The notes: generated from the sequence alone by a model not told the origin. A DNA stretch of 64,000 nucleotides from Hyphomicrobium sp. CS1BSMeth3 (GCF_900117415.1 NZ_FPEI01000006.1:1426001-1490000), one strand, 5' to 3'; shown: positions 48,424 through 57,953, counted from the first letter of the stretch. Made by a program: numbers and translations.

Positions 48424-49968
48424 ATGGCATACGACGCAACCCGCAAAGACATGATCATCGGCGTCGTCGGCACGGGCACCATGGGCCGCGGCATCGTGCA
48501 GGTCTCGGCCCAGGGCGGGATGCAGGTCATCGCCTATGACGAGAAGCCGGGCGCCGCCGAGGCCGCCAAGGAGTTCATCGCCAAGCTGCTGGCCTCCCAG
48601 GTCGAGAAGGGCCGCCTTCCGGCCGAGCACATGCAGGCCGCGCTCGACCGCATCACGGTCTCGAGCGACCTCAAGGACATGGCCAAGGCGCACTGCGTCG
48701 TCGAAGCCATCTTCGAGCGCCTCGACATCAAGCAGGAGATGTTCGCCCGCCTCGACGAGATCTGCGGCCCCGAGACCATCATCGCGACGAACACCTCGTC
48801 GCTGCCCGTGACCGCGATCGCGGCCAAGTCCAAGCACGCCGGCCGCATCGGCGGGATGCACTTCTTCAATCCCGTGCCGCTCATGAAGCTCGTCGAGATC
48901 ATCCCCGGTCTCAAGACCGAGCAGTGGGTGACCGATGCGCTCATGACGATCGGCCGGCGCATGACGCGCGAGCCGGTGCTCTGCGTCGACAGCCCAGGCT
49001 TCCTCGTCAATCACATCGGCCGCGGCATGGGGCCGGAGTGCCAGCGCATTCTCATCGAGGATGTTGCGACCTTCTACGAGATCGATCGCATCATGACCGG
49101 CGCGCCGGGCTTCCGCATGGGCCCCTTCACGCTCGCCGATCTCGTCGGCATCGACATCGGCTCGGCGGCCATGGAGTCCATGTACCAGCAGTTCTACCAG
49201 GAGCCGGCGTACGCCCCCTCGCCGCTGACGACGCTGCGCGCCGTCGGCGGTCTGCTCGGCCAGAAGACCGGCCAGGGCTGGTACAAGTACGAGGGCGGCA
49301 AGAAGATCGAGCCGGATGCGCGTCCGACGCCCACCGTGCGGCCGAAGTCTGTTTGGCTGCGCACGAGCGAGCACAATCAGGATCTGCAGGCGCCCTTCAT
49401 CGAGTACCTGAAGAGCACGGGCGTCGAGATCGAGGTCGGCCCTGCACCGAGCAAGGATGCGCTGATCATCATCACGCCGGTCGGCTATGATGTGACCACC
49501 GCGGTCGCCGAGCTGAAGTTGGACGCGGCGCGGACCGTTGCAGTGGATCTCCTGTTCGGCCTCAAGGGCCCGCGCACGGTCATGGTCTCGCCGGCGACCG
49601 ATCCCAAGTTCCGCGACCAGGCGCAGGGCCTCATGGGCCACGATGGACAGGCGGCGATCGTGATCAACGACAGCCCCGGCTTCGTCGCCCAGCGCGCGGT
49701 CGCCGCGCTCGTCAATGTCGGCTGCAACATCGCCCAGCGCGCGATCGGCGTGCCGGCCGACATCGACAAGGGTGCCAAGCTCGGCCTCGGCTATCCCTTC
49801 GGACCCATCGAGTGGGGCGACCGCATCGGGCCGAAGCGCGTGCTCTTCATCCTGGAGCGTCTGTTCGAGTTTTACCGCGACCCGCGCTACAAGCCCTCGC
49901 CCTGGCTCAAGCGCCGCGTCATGCTCGGCCTGCCGCTCTCGGCACCAGAAGGCCTCGTGCGCGGCTGA
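48424..49968 (+). CDS. 3-hydroxyacyl-CoA dehydrogenase
   Basis: NAD-dependent oxidation of 3-hydroxyacyl-CoA in beta-oxidation or phenylacetate-type pathways. The 514-residue product has the Rossmann motif GVVGTGTMGRGI near residue 13, the catalytic region NTSSLPVTAIA and GMHFFNPVPLMKLVEII near 140 (His-Glu pair), SPGFLVNHIGRGM, and a second C-terminal dehydrogenase domain (SPGFVAQRAVAALVN near 418), the two-domain PaaH/PaaC layout. It starts behind AGAGAGGAAG. It is the first of a group of acyl-CoA genes reaching to 53906. Confidence 0.93.
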   Translation: MAYDATRKDMIIGVVGTGTMGRGIVQVSAQGGMQVIAYDEKPGAAEAAKEFIAKLLASQVEKGRLPAEHMQAALDRITVSSDLKDMAKAHCVVEAIFERLDIKQEMFARLDEICGPETIIATNTSSLPVTAIAAKSKHAGRIGGMHFFNPVPLMKLVEIIPGLKTEQWVTDALMTIGRRMTREPVLCVDSPGFLVNHIGRGMGPECQRILIEDVATFYEIDRIMTGAPGFRMGPFTLADLVGIDIGSAAMESMYQQFYQEPAYAPSPLTTLRAVGGLLGQKTGQGWYKYEGGKKIEPDARPTPTVRPKSVWLRTSEHNQDLQAPFIEYLKSTGVEIEVGPAPSKDALIIITPVGYDVTTAVAELKLDAARTVAVDLLFGLKGPRTVMVSPATDPKFRDQAQGLMGHDGQAAIVINDSPGFVAQRAVAALVNVGCNIAQRAIGVPADIDKGAKLGLGYPFGPIEWGDRIGPKRVLFILERLFEFYRDPRYKPSPWLKRRVMLGLPLSAPEGLVRG

Positions 49969-50061
49969 GGCACGTCGCACTTACGACAATGATCGGGATC
50001 GCGGCTCCGGCCGCGGTCCTTTCAGCAAATAAGCCCCGCCCCTACGCAGGAATCCCCGCAG

Positions 50062-52158
50062 ATGTCGTTCGAGCGACTTTTCAATCCCAATGCCATTGCC
50101 ATCATCGGCGCCTCGAGCGACCTCTCGCGCATCAGCGGCCAGCCCATTGTCGCGCTCAAGGGCGCGGGCTTTGCGCGACCAATCCATCTGGTCAACCCGA
50201 AGTACAACGAGTTGCATGGCCTGAAGTGCTATCCGAGTGCCGCTGCCATCGGCTCGCCTGTCGACCTCGCGCTGATCGCGGTGCCGGCCAAGGGCGTCGC
50301 GGACGCGATCCGCGACTGCGGCAAGGCCGGCATTCCTTTCGCCATCGTGCTGACGGCAGGCTTTCGCGAAGGAGGTCCCGAGGGCCGCAAGCTCGAGGAT
50401 GATCTTCTCAGCGCCGCGCGCGAGAGCGGCGTGCGCGTGATCGGGCCGAACTGCCAGGGCGCGCTGTCGGTCCCCTCGCGCATGTGGTGCGTGTTCGGCA
50501 GCGTGAGCCAGGAAACGCAGCTCCGCGAGGGCCCCGTCTCGTGCGCCTTCCAGTCGGGCGGCTTCGGCTATGCCGTCGTGAACATGGCCGAGGCGCAGGG
50601 CCTCGGCTTCCGCCATGTGGTCTCGACGGGCAATGAGACCGACATCACCATGCCGGAACTGCTCGGCGAATTCCTCGACGATCCCGGCACGAAGCTCGCC
50701 TTTGCCTACATGGAAGGCACGCCGAATGCGAGGAGCCTGCTCGATCTCGGACGGAAGTCGCTGGAAACCGGAAAGCCCGTCTTCATCTGGAAGGGCGCGC
50801 AGACCGAGAGCGGCACCAAGGCCGCCGCCTCGCACACCGCGAACATGACCGGCAACTACGATCTCTATCGCGCGGCGTTCCGCCAGTCGGGCCTCATCGA
50901 GGTGCAGGACGTCGAGGAGATCGTCGACGTCGCCAAGCTCGCGCTTCAGGGACGTTTGCCCAAGGGCCGCAACATCGGCGTGCTCTCGATCTCCGGCGGC
51001 TCCGGCATCGTCTTCGCCGATCGCGCGGTGAAGGACGGCCTCGCCTTGCCGAGCTTCTCGCAGCGCTCCGTCGATGCGCTGAAGGCGATCATTCCGAGCT
51101 TCGGCGCCGCCGATAATCCCGCGGACACGACAGCGGGCGTATTCAATGATCCGGGCCTCTTCACCAAGGCCCTCGACATCATTCTCGAAGACCCGGCCAT
51201 CGACCAGCTCTCGATCCTCCTCGCCTCGGCCGGTGGCAAGGCCATCGCACTCGCGGCTGAGGCCATCGTCGCGGCATCTGCCAAGACCGACAAGCCCGTG
51301 CACGTCGCCTGGTCGGGACGCCGCGACAAGTCCGAGGACGCCTGGCAGATGTTCCACAAGGCCGGCATCCCGCACATGGCCTCGCCGATCCGCCTCGCGC
51401 ATGCGGCGGCCGTGCTCGCGCGCTATGCGGAGGACCGCCGGCGTCTCCTGCCGCGCGTCACACCCACAGCCGAGGCCCCGGCTGGGCTCGAGCTTCCGAG
51501 CAGCGCCGTGACGCTCTCCGAGATCGAGAGCAAGTCCATTCTCCAACGCTTCGGCGTGCCCGTGACGCGCGAGGTCGTGGTGCCGCCGAACGGCGATTTT
51601 GCACGCCTCACGGCCAATCTCACTGGCCCCTTCGCCGTAAAAATCGTCTCGCGCGACATTGCGCACAAGACCGAGGCCGGCGGCGTCAGGCTGAAGGTCG
51701 CTGCCGACGATCTGCCGCGCGTTGCGAGCGAGATCATCGCAAGTGCCCAGAGCTACAAGCCCGACGCACTCATCGATGGCGTGCTGGTGAGCGAGATGGC
51801 ATCGGGTGTCGAAGCGCTCATCGGCGTCGTGAACGACGAGGGCTTCGGACCGACCGTTGCCCTCGGCCTCGGCGGCGTGCTCACGGAGGTGCTGAAGGAC
51901 GTCACCTTCCGCATTGCGCCCTTCGACATCGAGACGGCGCACGACATGATCGCGGAACTGCGCGGCGCCAAGCTCTTCGACGGCTATCGCGGCAGTCCTC
52001 CCGCCGACAAGGACGCGCTCGCAGCCATGCTCGTCGAGGTCTCGCGCATGGCGGCAGCACTCGGTGATCGTCTCAAGGAAATGGACATCAATCCGGTGTT
52101 CGTCCGTGCGAAGGGTGAAGGCTGCGTCGCCGCCGACGCACTGATCATCCTCAAGTAA
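50062..52158 (+). CDS. NDP-forming acyl-CoA synthetase (acetate--CoA ligase family)
   Basis: A 698-residue fusion of the alpha and beta parts of the ADP-forming acyl-CoA synthetase family. The N-terminal CoA-binding domain has AIIGASSDLSRISG. The phospho-His region is AAASHTANMTG (His about 258), and the C-terminal ATP-grasp domain has PFAVKIVSRDIAHKTEAGGV near 522 and EMDINPVFV near 675. The enzyme interconverts acyl-CoA plus NDP and Pi with acid plus NTP. The acyl group is unknown; its place between a hydroxyacyl-CoA dehydrogenase and an SDR suggests activation or release of a catabolic intermediate. Confidence 0.92.
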   Translation: MSFERLFNPNAIAIIGASSDLSRISGQPIVALKGAGFARPIHLVNPKYNELHGLKCYPSAAAIGSPVDLALIAVPAKGVADAIRDCGKAGIPFAIVLTAGFREGGPEGRKLEDDLLSAARESGVRVIGPNCQGALSVPSRMWCVFGSVSQETQLREGPVSCAFQSGGFGYAVVNMAEAQGLGFRHVVSTGNETDITMPELLGEFLDDPGTKLAFAYMEGTPNARSLLDLGRKSLETGKPVFIWKGAQTESGTKAAASHTANMTGNYDLYRAAFRQSGLIEVQDVEEIVDVAKLALQGRLPKGRNIGVLSISGGSGIVFADRAVKDGLALPSFSQRSVDALKAIIPSFGAADNPADTTAGVFNDPGLFTKALDIILEDPAIDQLSILLASAGGKAIALAAEAIVAASAKTDKPVHVAWSGRRDKSEDAWQMFHKAGIPHMASPIRLAHAAAVLARYAEDRRRLLPRVTPTAEAPAGLELPSSAVTLSEIESKSILQRFGVPVTREVVVPPNGDFARLTANLTGPFAVKIVSRDIAHKTEAGGVRLKVAADDLPRVASEIIASAQSYKPDALIDGVLVSEMASGVEALIGVVNDEGFGPTVALGLGGVLTEVLKDVTFRIAPFDIETAHDMIAELRGAKLFDGYRGSPPADKDALAAMLVEVSRMAAALGDRLKEMDINPVFVRAKGEGCVAADALIILK

Positions 52159-52175
52159 GAAGAAGGAGAAACGCC

Positions 52176-52928
52176 ATGGATCTGGGCATTTCAAGCAAGT
52201 CGGCACTCGTCACGGGCGCCAGCATGGGCATCGGCCGCGGCATCGCCAAAGCACTTGCCGCCGAGGGCGTGCGCCTCGCGCTCGTCGCGCGGCGCATGAA
52301 CCTCCTCGAGGAAGTGGCGGGCGAGATCACGGCCGCCGGCGGTACGGCACCCGTCCTCATTCAGCAGGACTTCATGGCCGAGGATGCTGTCGAGCAAATC
52401 GCGAGTAAAGCGCTCGCCGGGCTCGGCTCCGTCGACATCCTGATCAACAATGCGGGTGGCAGCCGCCACTTCGGCAAGGACGCTGCCGAAGAGCAGTGGA
52501 CCGAAGCGATCACGCTGAACTTCACGCGACAGCGCCAGCTCGCGCACCGCCTGCTCGATCAGATGATCGCCAACAAGTGGGGCCGCATCGTCAACATCAC
52601 CGGCAAGTCAGAGCCCGATGGCGTGAACGGCGCGTTCGCCGCCAAGGCTGCCATGCACGCCTGGGCGAAGGGCCTCTCGCGCGAGGTCGGCAAGGCCGGC
52701 ATCACGGTGAACTGCATCCCGCCCGGGCGCATCATGAGCGAGCAGATCCGCCGCAACTACACGCCCGAGTACCGCCAGTGGCAGTCCGACAACGAGATCC
52801 CTGTCGGCCGCTATGGCGAGCCCGAGGACATCGCGAACCTCGTCACGTTCCTCGTCTCGCCGCGCGCGGCCTACATCACCGGCGCTGTCATCCCGGTCGA
52901 CGGCGGCCTCAGGCGCTATCAGTTTTAG
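52176..52928 (+). CDS. SDR family protein lacking the catalytic tyrosine
   Basis: A 250-residue short-chain dehydrogenase/reductase fold. The cofactor motif ALVTGASMGIGRGIA and the ILINNAGGSRHFG loop are normal and the C-terminus GAVIPVDGG is classical. The YxxxK catalytic motif, however, reads AFAAK at residues 153-157, so Tyr is replaced by Ala, and the segment before it (NITGKSEPDG) is about three residues short, displacing the usual Ser. It keeps Lys 157 and the PPGRIMSEQI region. It may bind NAD(P) without classical redox chemistry, or use another residue. It is 17 bp after the synthetase gene with GAAGGAGAA before the ATG. Confidence 0.9.
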   Translation: MDLGISSKSALVTGASMGIGRGIAKALAAEGVRLALVARRMNLLEEVAGEITAAGGTAPVLIQQDFMAEDAVEQIASKALAGLGSVDILINNAGGSRHFGKDAAEEQWTEAITLNFTRQRQLAHRLLDQMIANKWGRIVNITGKSEPDGVNGAFAAKAAMHAWAKGLSREVGKAGITVNCIPPGRIMSEQIRRNYTPEYRQWQSDNEIPVGRYGEPEDIANLVTFLVSPRAAYITGAVIPVDGGLRRYQF

Positions 52929-52955
52929 CTGTCGCTCAAAAAGTGCCCGCCATAT

Positions 52956-52993
52956 CCCCCTCCCCCTTGTGGGGAGGGATTAGGGGTGGGGGG
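52956..52993 (+). repeat. Palindromic intergenic repeat, copy d1
   Basis: CCCCCTCCCCCTTGTGGGGAG-type hairpin followed by ATTAGGGGTGGGGGG, the same hairpin-plus-GGG-tail layout as the copies at 1.7 and 17.8 kb. It pairs with the inverted copy d2 26 bases away. Confidence 0.75.
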
Positions 52994-53019
52994 AACCCCT
53001 ACCGCCGGCGTTCTGCAAT

Positions 53020-53055
53020 CCCCCCCTCCTAACCTCCCCCACAAGGGGGGAGGGA
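53020..53055 (-). repeat. Palindromic intergenic repeat, copy d2 (inverted)
   Basis: The reverse complement of this stretch (TCCCTCCCCCCTTGTGGGGG, then AGGTTAGGAGGGG) matches d1 closely. The d1/d2 pair fills the gap between convergent genes (SDR and enoyl-CoA hydratase) and could fold into a large terminator-like structure. Confidence 0.75.
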
Positions 53056-53096
53056 CCGAGTTTGTATTTGGGGCAAACGGTCAGCCAACCGAGCCC

Positions 53097-53906
53097 TCAA
53101 AACGGATCCTTCGGATCGAACTTCGGCCGCCGCTTCTCCATGAGCGCGGTCATGCCTTCCTTCGCCTCGGGGCCGGAGAAGCCCATGAACTCCATGGCGA
53201 GCGAAGCATCGAACGTGGGCCCCGCCATGCGCAGCCAGTTGTTGAGCGCGTGCTTCGTCCAGCGCACGGCGCCGGGCGGCATCGCGACGAGACGCTCGGC
53301 AACATTGAGCGCCGTCTCGACGACCTTGTCGTCATCGGCGACGAGCGAGACGAGGCCAATGCGCTCGGCTTCCTCGCCCGTCAGCGGATCGTTCAGCAGG
53401 AGGTAGTACTTCGCCTTGGCCATGCCGACGAGCAGCGGCCAGATGATCGCGGCATGATCGCCCGCGGCAACGCCGAGCCGCGCGTGGCCATCGATGATGC
53501 GCGCCTTGCGCCCTGCGACCGTGACATCCGACAGCATGGCGGCCGCGAGCCCCGCGCCGACGCACGGTCCTTCGATCGCAGCAACCACCGGCTTCATGCA
53601 ATTGATGACGTTGTAGACGAGATCGCTCGCTTCGCGCCAAACGCGCGTGCGCACGTCCCAGCTCTCGTGCATGTCCTTGATCATGGAGAGATCGCCGCCG
53701 GCCGAGAACACGCCGCCTTCGCCGCGCAGCACCGCGACGGACGTTTCGGGATCGCGATCGATGTCGCGCCAGACCTCCGCGATCTCGCGGTGCCCCGTAG
53801 CATCGAGCGCGTTCAGCTTGCCGGGGTTGGACATGATGACCTCCAGCACGCGCGGGCGCGGGCGGGCGAACTTCAGGGCCTTGTAGTGGGCATAGCGCTC
53901 TGTCAT
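53097..53906 (-). CDS. Enoyl-CoA hydratase/isomerase family protein
   Basis: A 269-residue crotonase-fold enzyme. The oxyanion regions are VLRGEGGVFSAGGDLSMIKDM near residue 60 and GPCVGAGLAAAMLSDVTVAG near 110, followed by ARLGVAAGDHAAIIWP. The Glu pair typical of true hydratases is not obvious at the second position, where GDHAA occurs, so isomerase or another crotonase reaction is possible. The ATG at 53906 follows GAGGAAA. It converges with the SDR gene and belongs by theme to the acyl-CoA group. Confidence 0.9.
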   Translation of the reverse strand: MTERYAHYKALKFARPRPRVLEVIMSNPGKLNALDATGHREIAEVWRDIDRDPETSVAVLRGEGGVFSAGGDLSMIKDMHESWDVRTRVWREASDLVYNVINCMKPVVAAIEGPCVGAGLAAAMLSDVTVAGRKARIIDGHARLGVAAGDHAAIIWPLLVGMAKAKYYLLLNDPLTGEEAERIGLVSLVADDDKVVETALNVAERLVAMPPGAVRWTKHALNNWLRMAGPTFDASLAMEFMGFSGPEAKEGMTALMEKRRPKFDPKDPF

Positions 53907-54079
53907 GTGGCGTTTCCTCGGGTGCAGGGCTCTGCCCAAGGTGTAGGCCCCGGGTGCCAAACGCGCAACCTGACGGGCGAGCCACGAAATACGGTTGGCC
54001 GGACCACTGGAAAGTCCCACAATGCCCCCAAAGGGCGGGCCGACCATCGATGGCGGGCCCCAAGGAATGGACATCCCAC

Positions 54080-56725
54080 ATGAAGCCTGAAAAGCCGCAG
54101 CCGATCCTGCTCAAGAATTACACACCGCCGCCCTATCTCATCGACACGGTGGACCTCGATGTCGTGCTGCACCCGACGAGTACGCGCGTGCGTGCCACGC
54201 TGAGCCTCAGGCCCAATCCGGCCGCGCGCAAGGCCGGCGGTCCGCTCGTCCTCGACGGTGAGTTGCTGGAGCTTGGCGCAATCGCCCTCGATGGCAAGGC
54301 ACTCGATCCGGCCGCCTACAAGGTGAGCCCGCACGCGCTCACCATTCCGCACGTTCCTGACAAGCCCTTCAAGCTCGACATCGAGACGTTCTGCGATCCA
54401 GAGGCGAACACGGCGCTGAGCGGCCTCTATCGCTCACGGCAGATTTACTGCACGCAGTGCGAGGCCGAGGGCTTCCGCCGCATCACGTACTACCTCGATC
54501 GGCCGGACGTGCTCGCGACCTACACGACGCGCATAGAAGCCGATCGCGAGACCGCGCCGGTGCTGCTCTCGAACGGCAATCTCATCAAGGAGGGTCGCCT
54601 CGCCAGCGGACGCCACTTCGCCATCTGGCACGACCCGCATCCTAAGCCCGCCTATCTCTTCGCGCTCGTCGGCGGCAAGCTCGCTGCGCACAAGGACACC
54701 TTCAAGACCATGTCCGGGCGCAAGGTCGATCTCGCGATCTACGTCGAGCCCGGCAAGGAAGATCGTTGCGCCTGGGCCATGGATGCGCTCAAGCGCTCCA
54801 TGACGTGGGACGAGGAGCGCTTCGGCCGCGAGTACGATCTCGATGTCTTCAACATCGTCGCGGTGTCGGACTTCAACATGGGCGCGATGGAGAACAAGGG
54901 CCTCAACATCTTCAATGACCGGCTCGTGCTCGCGAAACCCGAGACGACGACGGACGGCGCCTATGCCGACATCGAACGCGTCATCGCGCACGAGTACTTC
55001 CACAACTGGACGGGCAACCGCATTACCTGCCGCGACTGGTTCCAGCTCTGCTTGAAAGAGGGCCTGACCGTCTACCGCGACCAGGAATTCTCCGCCGACA
55101 CGCGCTCGCGCACCGTGCAGCGCATTCACGACGTGCGCCAGCTCAAGGCACGCCAGTTCCCCGAGGATGCAGGCCCGCTCGCGCATCCCGTGCGCCCGGC
55201 GAGCTATATCGAGATCAACAACTTCTACACGGCGACCGTGTACGAGAAGGGTGCCGAGCTCGTACGCATGATCGCGACCATGCTGGGGCGCGAGACCTTC
55301 CGGCGCGGCATGGACCTATACTTCGAGCGCCACGACGGCGAAGCGGCGACCGTCGAGCAGTTCCTGCAGTGCTTCGCCGACGTGAGCGGGCGCAATCTCG
55401 ATCAGTTCATGAACTGGTACAACCAGCCGGGCACGCCGGAGCTCGTCGCGAGCCTCAAGTACGACGCGCGCGCGAAGACGGCGACGCTCGAGGTCGAGCA
55501 GGTGCACGGGCCCTCGCCCGGTGCGCCAAAGAAGAAGCCGGTGCCGTTGCCGCTGAAGATCGGCCTCATTGGCGCGAATGGGCAGGAGTTGCCGCTCAAG
55601 CTCGCGAATGGGCGCGATGCCCCCGACGGCGTGCTCGAAATGAGCAAGCGCGTCGAGCGCTGGACGTTCCGTGATGTGCCCTCGAAGCCGACCGCATCGC
55701 TGCTTCGCGAGTTCTCCGCGCCGGTCAATCTCACGGTCAGCCATAACGAGCGCCAGCTCGAGTTCCTGATGACGCACGACAGCGATGGCTTCAATCGCTG
55801 GCAGGCGACGCAGGACTACGCCATGCGGCTCCTCATCGGCGCTGTCAAAACGCTCCGCAAGGGAGAGCGCCCGACGCGCCCGAGCGCCTACTGCGGCGCG
55901 CTTGCGGCCGTCCTCGCCGACAAGAGCCTCGAGCCCGCCTACGTCGCGCAGGTGCTTGCCGTGCCGAGCGAGAGCGACATTGCCCGCGTGCTTGCGCGTG
56001 ATGTCGACCCGGCCCTCATCCATCGCGCGCGCCGCTGGCTGCGCAAGGCCATCGGCGCCGAGCTTGGCGAGCACCTTGCCGCGATCTACGAGGCGAGCGA
56101 CGACGCGCGGCGCTACTCGCCTGATGCCAAGAGTGCGGGCCAGCGCGCCTTGCGGCTCGGCGCGCTCGGACTTCTTGCCGCGCGTGGCCAGTCGGCCGAC
56201 ATCGCGCGCGTCACGCGCCACTTCAAGGACGCGCGCAACGCGACCGACGAGATCGGCGCGCTCGCGATCCTCTCGGCCTTGAACGTGCCGGAACGTGCGG
56301 AAGCCTTCGACCGCTTCTATCAGCGCTGGAAGGGTGACCATCTCGTCATCGCGAGCTGGTTCGGCCTGCAGGCGACGTCACCACTCTCCTCGACGCTGCG
56401 CACGGTGAAGCAGCTCATGACGCACGCCCAGTTCTCCATGCGCACGCCGAATAATGTCTACGCGCTGATCGGCTCGTTCGCCGGCGGCAATCCACTGCAG
56501 TTCAATCGCCCGGACGGCAAAGGATATGCTTTCGTTGCTGAACGCGTTGTTGAACTTGACAAGATCAACCCGCAGGTTGCTGCGCGCATTCTTGGAGCAT
56601 TCCGTAGCTGGCGTGCTCTCGAAAGCGCAAGAAAACGCTTGGCCTTGCGTGCCCTGGAGAAGATTGCATCTACGCCCGAGCTCTCAAATGATGCGCGCGA
56701 GATCGTCACCAAAATGCTCGACTAA
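54080..56725 (+). CDS. pepN: Aminopeptidase N (M1 family)
   Basis: Broad-specificity zinc aminopeptidase, cytoplasmic in Proteobacteria. The 881-residue product has the exopeptidase motif MGAMENKGLNIF near residue 267, the zinc motif HEYFHNW near 305 with the third ligand Glu in LKEGLTVYRDQEF, and the conserved C-terminal DUF3458 region. It starts at 54080 (MKPEKPQPI); an in-frame ATG at 54050 is an alternative, since AAGGA lies between them. It is divergent from the enoyl-CoA hydratase gene. Confidence 0.96.
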   Translation: MKPEKPQPILLKNYTPPPYLIDTVDLDVVLHPTSTRVRATLSLRPNPAARKAGGPLVLDGELLELGAIALDGKALDPAAYKVSPHALTIPHVPDKPFKLDIETFCDPEANTALSGLYRSRQIYCTQCEAEGFRRITYYLDRPDVLATYTTRIEADRETAPVLLSNGNLIKEGRLASGRHFAIWHDPHPKPAYLFALVGGKLAAHKDTFKTMSGRKVDLAIYVEPGKEDRCAWAMDALKRSMTWDEERFGREYDLDVFNIVAVSDFNMGAMENKGLNIFNDRLVLAKPETTTDGAYADIERVIAHEYFHNWTGNRITCRDWFQLCLKEGLTVYRDQEFSADTRSRTVQRIHDVRQLKARQFPEDAGPLAHPVRPASYIEINNFYTATVYEKGAELVRMIATMLGRETFRRGMDLYFERHDGEAATVEQFLQCFADVSGRNLDQFMNWYNQPGTPELVASLKYDARAKTATLEVEQVHGPSPGAPKKKPVPLPLKIGLIGANGQELPLKLANGRDAPDGVLEMSKRVERWTFRDVPSKPTASLLREFSAPVNLTVSHNERQLEFLMTHDSDGFNRWQATQDYAMRLLIGAVKTLRKGERPTRPSAYCGALAAVLADKSLEPAYVAQVLAVPSESDIARVLARDVDPALIHRARRWLRKAIGAELGEHLAAIYEASDDARRYSPDAKSAGQRALRLGALGLLAARGQSADIARVTRHFKDARNATDEIGALAILSALNVPERAEAFDRFYQRWKGDHLVIASWFGLQATSPLSSTLRTVKQLMTHAQFSMRTPNNVYALIGSFAGGNPLQFNRPDGKGYAFVAERVVELDKINPQVAARILGAFRSWRALESARKRLALRALEKIASTPELSNDAREIVTKMLD

Positions 56726-56875
56726 TACTATGCGGAGATCTTAGATACCTGCGATCTGCAAGTATTACCAAAACATTAAACTCGACAGCTCGCGAATCTT
56801 GCAGCGATAATGTCCATGTGATTCGGGCGCTTGGGGGCCCCGGCTCATGGGCAATGCAAGACGACGGGGGCTAAG

Positions 56876-57919
56876 ATGGTGCGGGCGATTTCAATGGTCC
56901 GGCAGGAAGTATTCGCCGGTGCCAGGGAACAGATCAGGGACCTCACCGTCCTCCTCCACCGCATCGATCTCCGCCGCATTCTCCTCGACCGCAATCTTCA
57001 TGCGGTGCTCGCCCTTGCCCACCTCGCTCTCGCCGTGGCCTTCACCATGGCTATGGGTGAGACGATCGGCCCCTTTGCCGGTGCCGGCCTCTGCCTCAGT
57101 GCCGCTGCCGTCGCCCTCATGCTCATGCTGCGCGCCGCCGAGAGCCCCGCCCCGCTCACGCGCCCCGCACGCCCCGAGCCCCGTACGGCCCAGACCCAGG
57201 CCAGCAGCGTGCGCGCGGCCGACACCCTCACGATCGATGGCGCCCGCCGCGAGGTCTCGGGCCTCCTCGCGCTCATGAGCCACGAGTTGCGTACGCCCCT
57301 CAATGCCATCCTCGGCAATGCCGAAGCCATCCGCCACGAGATCCTCGGCCCGGTTGGCGCGCCCCGCTACCGCGACAGCGCCATCCACATTCTCGAAGGC
57401 GGCCAGAACCTGCTCCGCGCTACGGAGGACATGCTGACGCTCACGGGCGCCGTCGCCGCCGCGGCCTTCGCGCCCCATCAGCCCGTCGACCTCGAAAGCT
57501 CCGTGCGGGACGTCCTCCGCCAAGCCGCGCCCGAGGCCAAGACCAAGGGCGTGTCGCTGAGCTGGCAGTCGGGCACGGATCGCGCCGTGCTCTCCGAGGA
57601 GACCGCCCTCCGCCACGCCATTGCCCGCATTATCGATGGCGCGCTTGTCACGGCCGATCCGGGCGCCGGCATCCACGTCGAGCTGACGCCCTGCGCCGGC
57701 GCGATCGAGCTGATGGTCACGCTGACCCATGGCGATGCCGAGGTCGGCGCTTCGGCCGCCGGCCGCGTCGACTGCGGTGCCGACCGCGGCCCGGCCGCCC
57801 TCCAGATTGCCGTTGCCCGCACGCTGGTCACCCTTCTCGGCACGCACCTGCACACCGCCCACGGCATTGATGGCCGCTGGCGCGCCATTCTCGAGCTGCC
57901 GGCCGCGCCCGCCCACTGA
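56876..57919 (+). CDS. Membrane histidine kinase-like protein with degenerate ATPase domain
   Basis: A 347-residue protein with two transmembrane helices (about 42-60 and 66-86) and a HisKA domain with an intact H-box [13 protein letters not shown] (His 136) and the following GNAEAI helix. The ATP-binding domain is degraded: the N-box position reads [13 protein letters not shown] without the usual Asn, and the DxGxG and GxG glycine boxes are not found ([11 protein letters not shown] and [11 protein letters not shown] occupy those places). It therefore probably does not phosphorylate itself, though it may dimerise, act as a phosphatase or accept phosphate. The ATG at 56876 follows GGGGG. No response regulator is adjacent. 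Confidence 0.82.
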   Translation: MVRAISMVRQEVFAGAREQIRDLTVLLHRIDLRRILLDRNLHAVLALAHLALAVAFTMAMGETIGPFAGAGLCLSAAAVALMLMLRAAESPAPLTRPARPEPRTAQTQASSVRAADTLTIDGARREVSGLLALMSHELRTPLNAILGNAEAIRHEILGPVGAPRYRDSAIHILEGGQNLLRATEDMLTLTGAVAAAAFAPHQPVDLESSVRDVLRQAAPEAKTKGVSLSWQSGTDRAVLSEETALRHAIARIIDGALVTADPGAGIHVELTPCAGAIELMVTLTHGDAEVGASAAGRVDCGADRGPAALQIAVARTLVTLLGTHLHTAHGIDGRWRAILELPAAPAH

Positions 57920-57925
57920 ACAAAG

Positions 57926-57953
57926 CAACCCCGCCAGCCCACGGGCGGGGTTG
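57926..57953. terminator. Intrinsic terminator-like hairpin after the kinase-like gene
   Basis: CAACCCCGCC and GGCGGGGTTG form a perfect 10-bp stem with an eight-base loop, six bases after the stop codon. A pyrimidine-rich CTTTCCTT follows eight to ten bases later. Confidence 0.7.

Noticed and set aside
49981-52206. Long antisense frame over the acyl-CoA synthetase gene
   Set aside because: No ribosome site or homology; the sense gene is fully supported.
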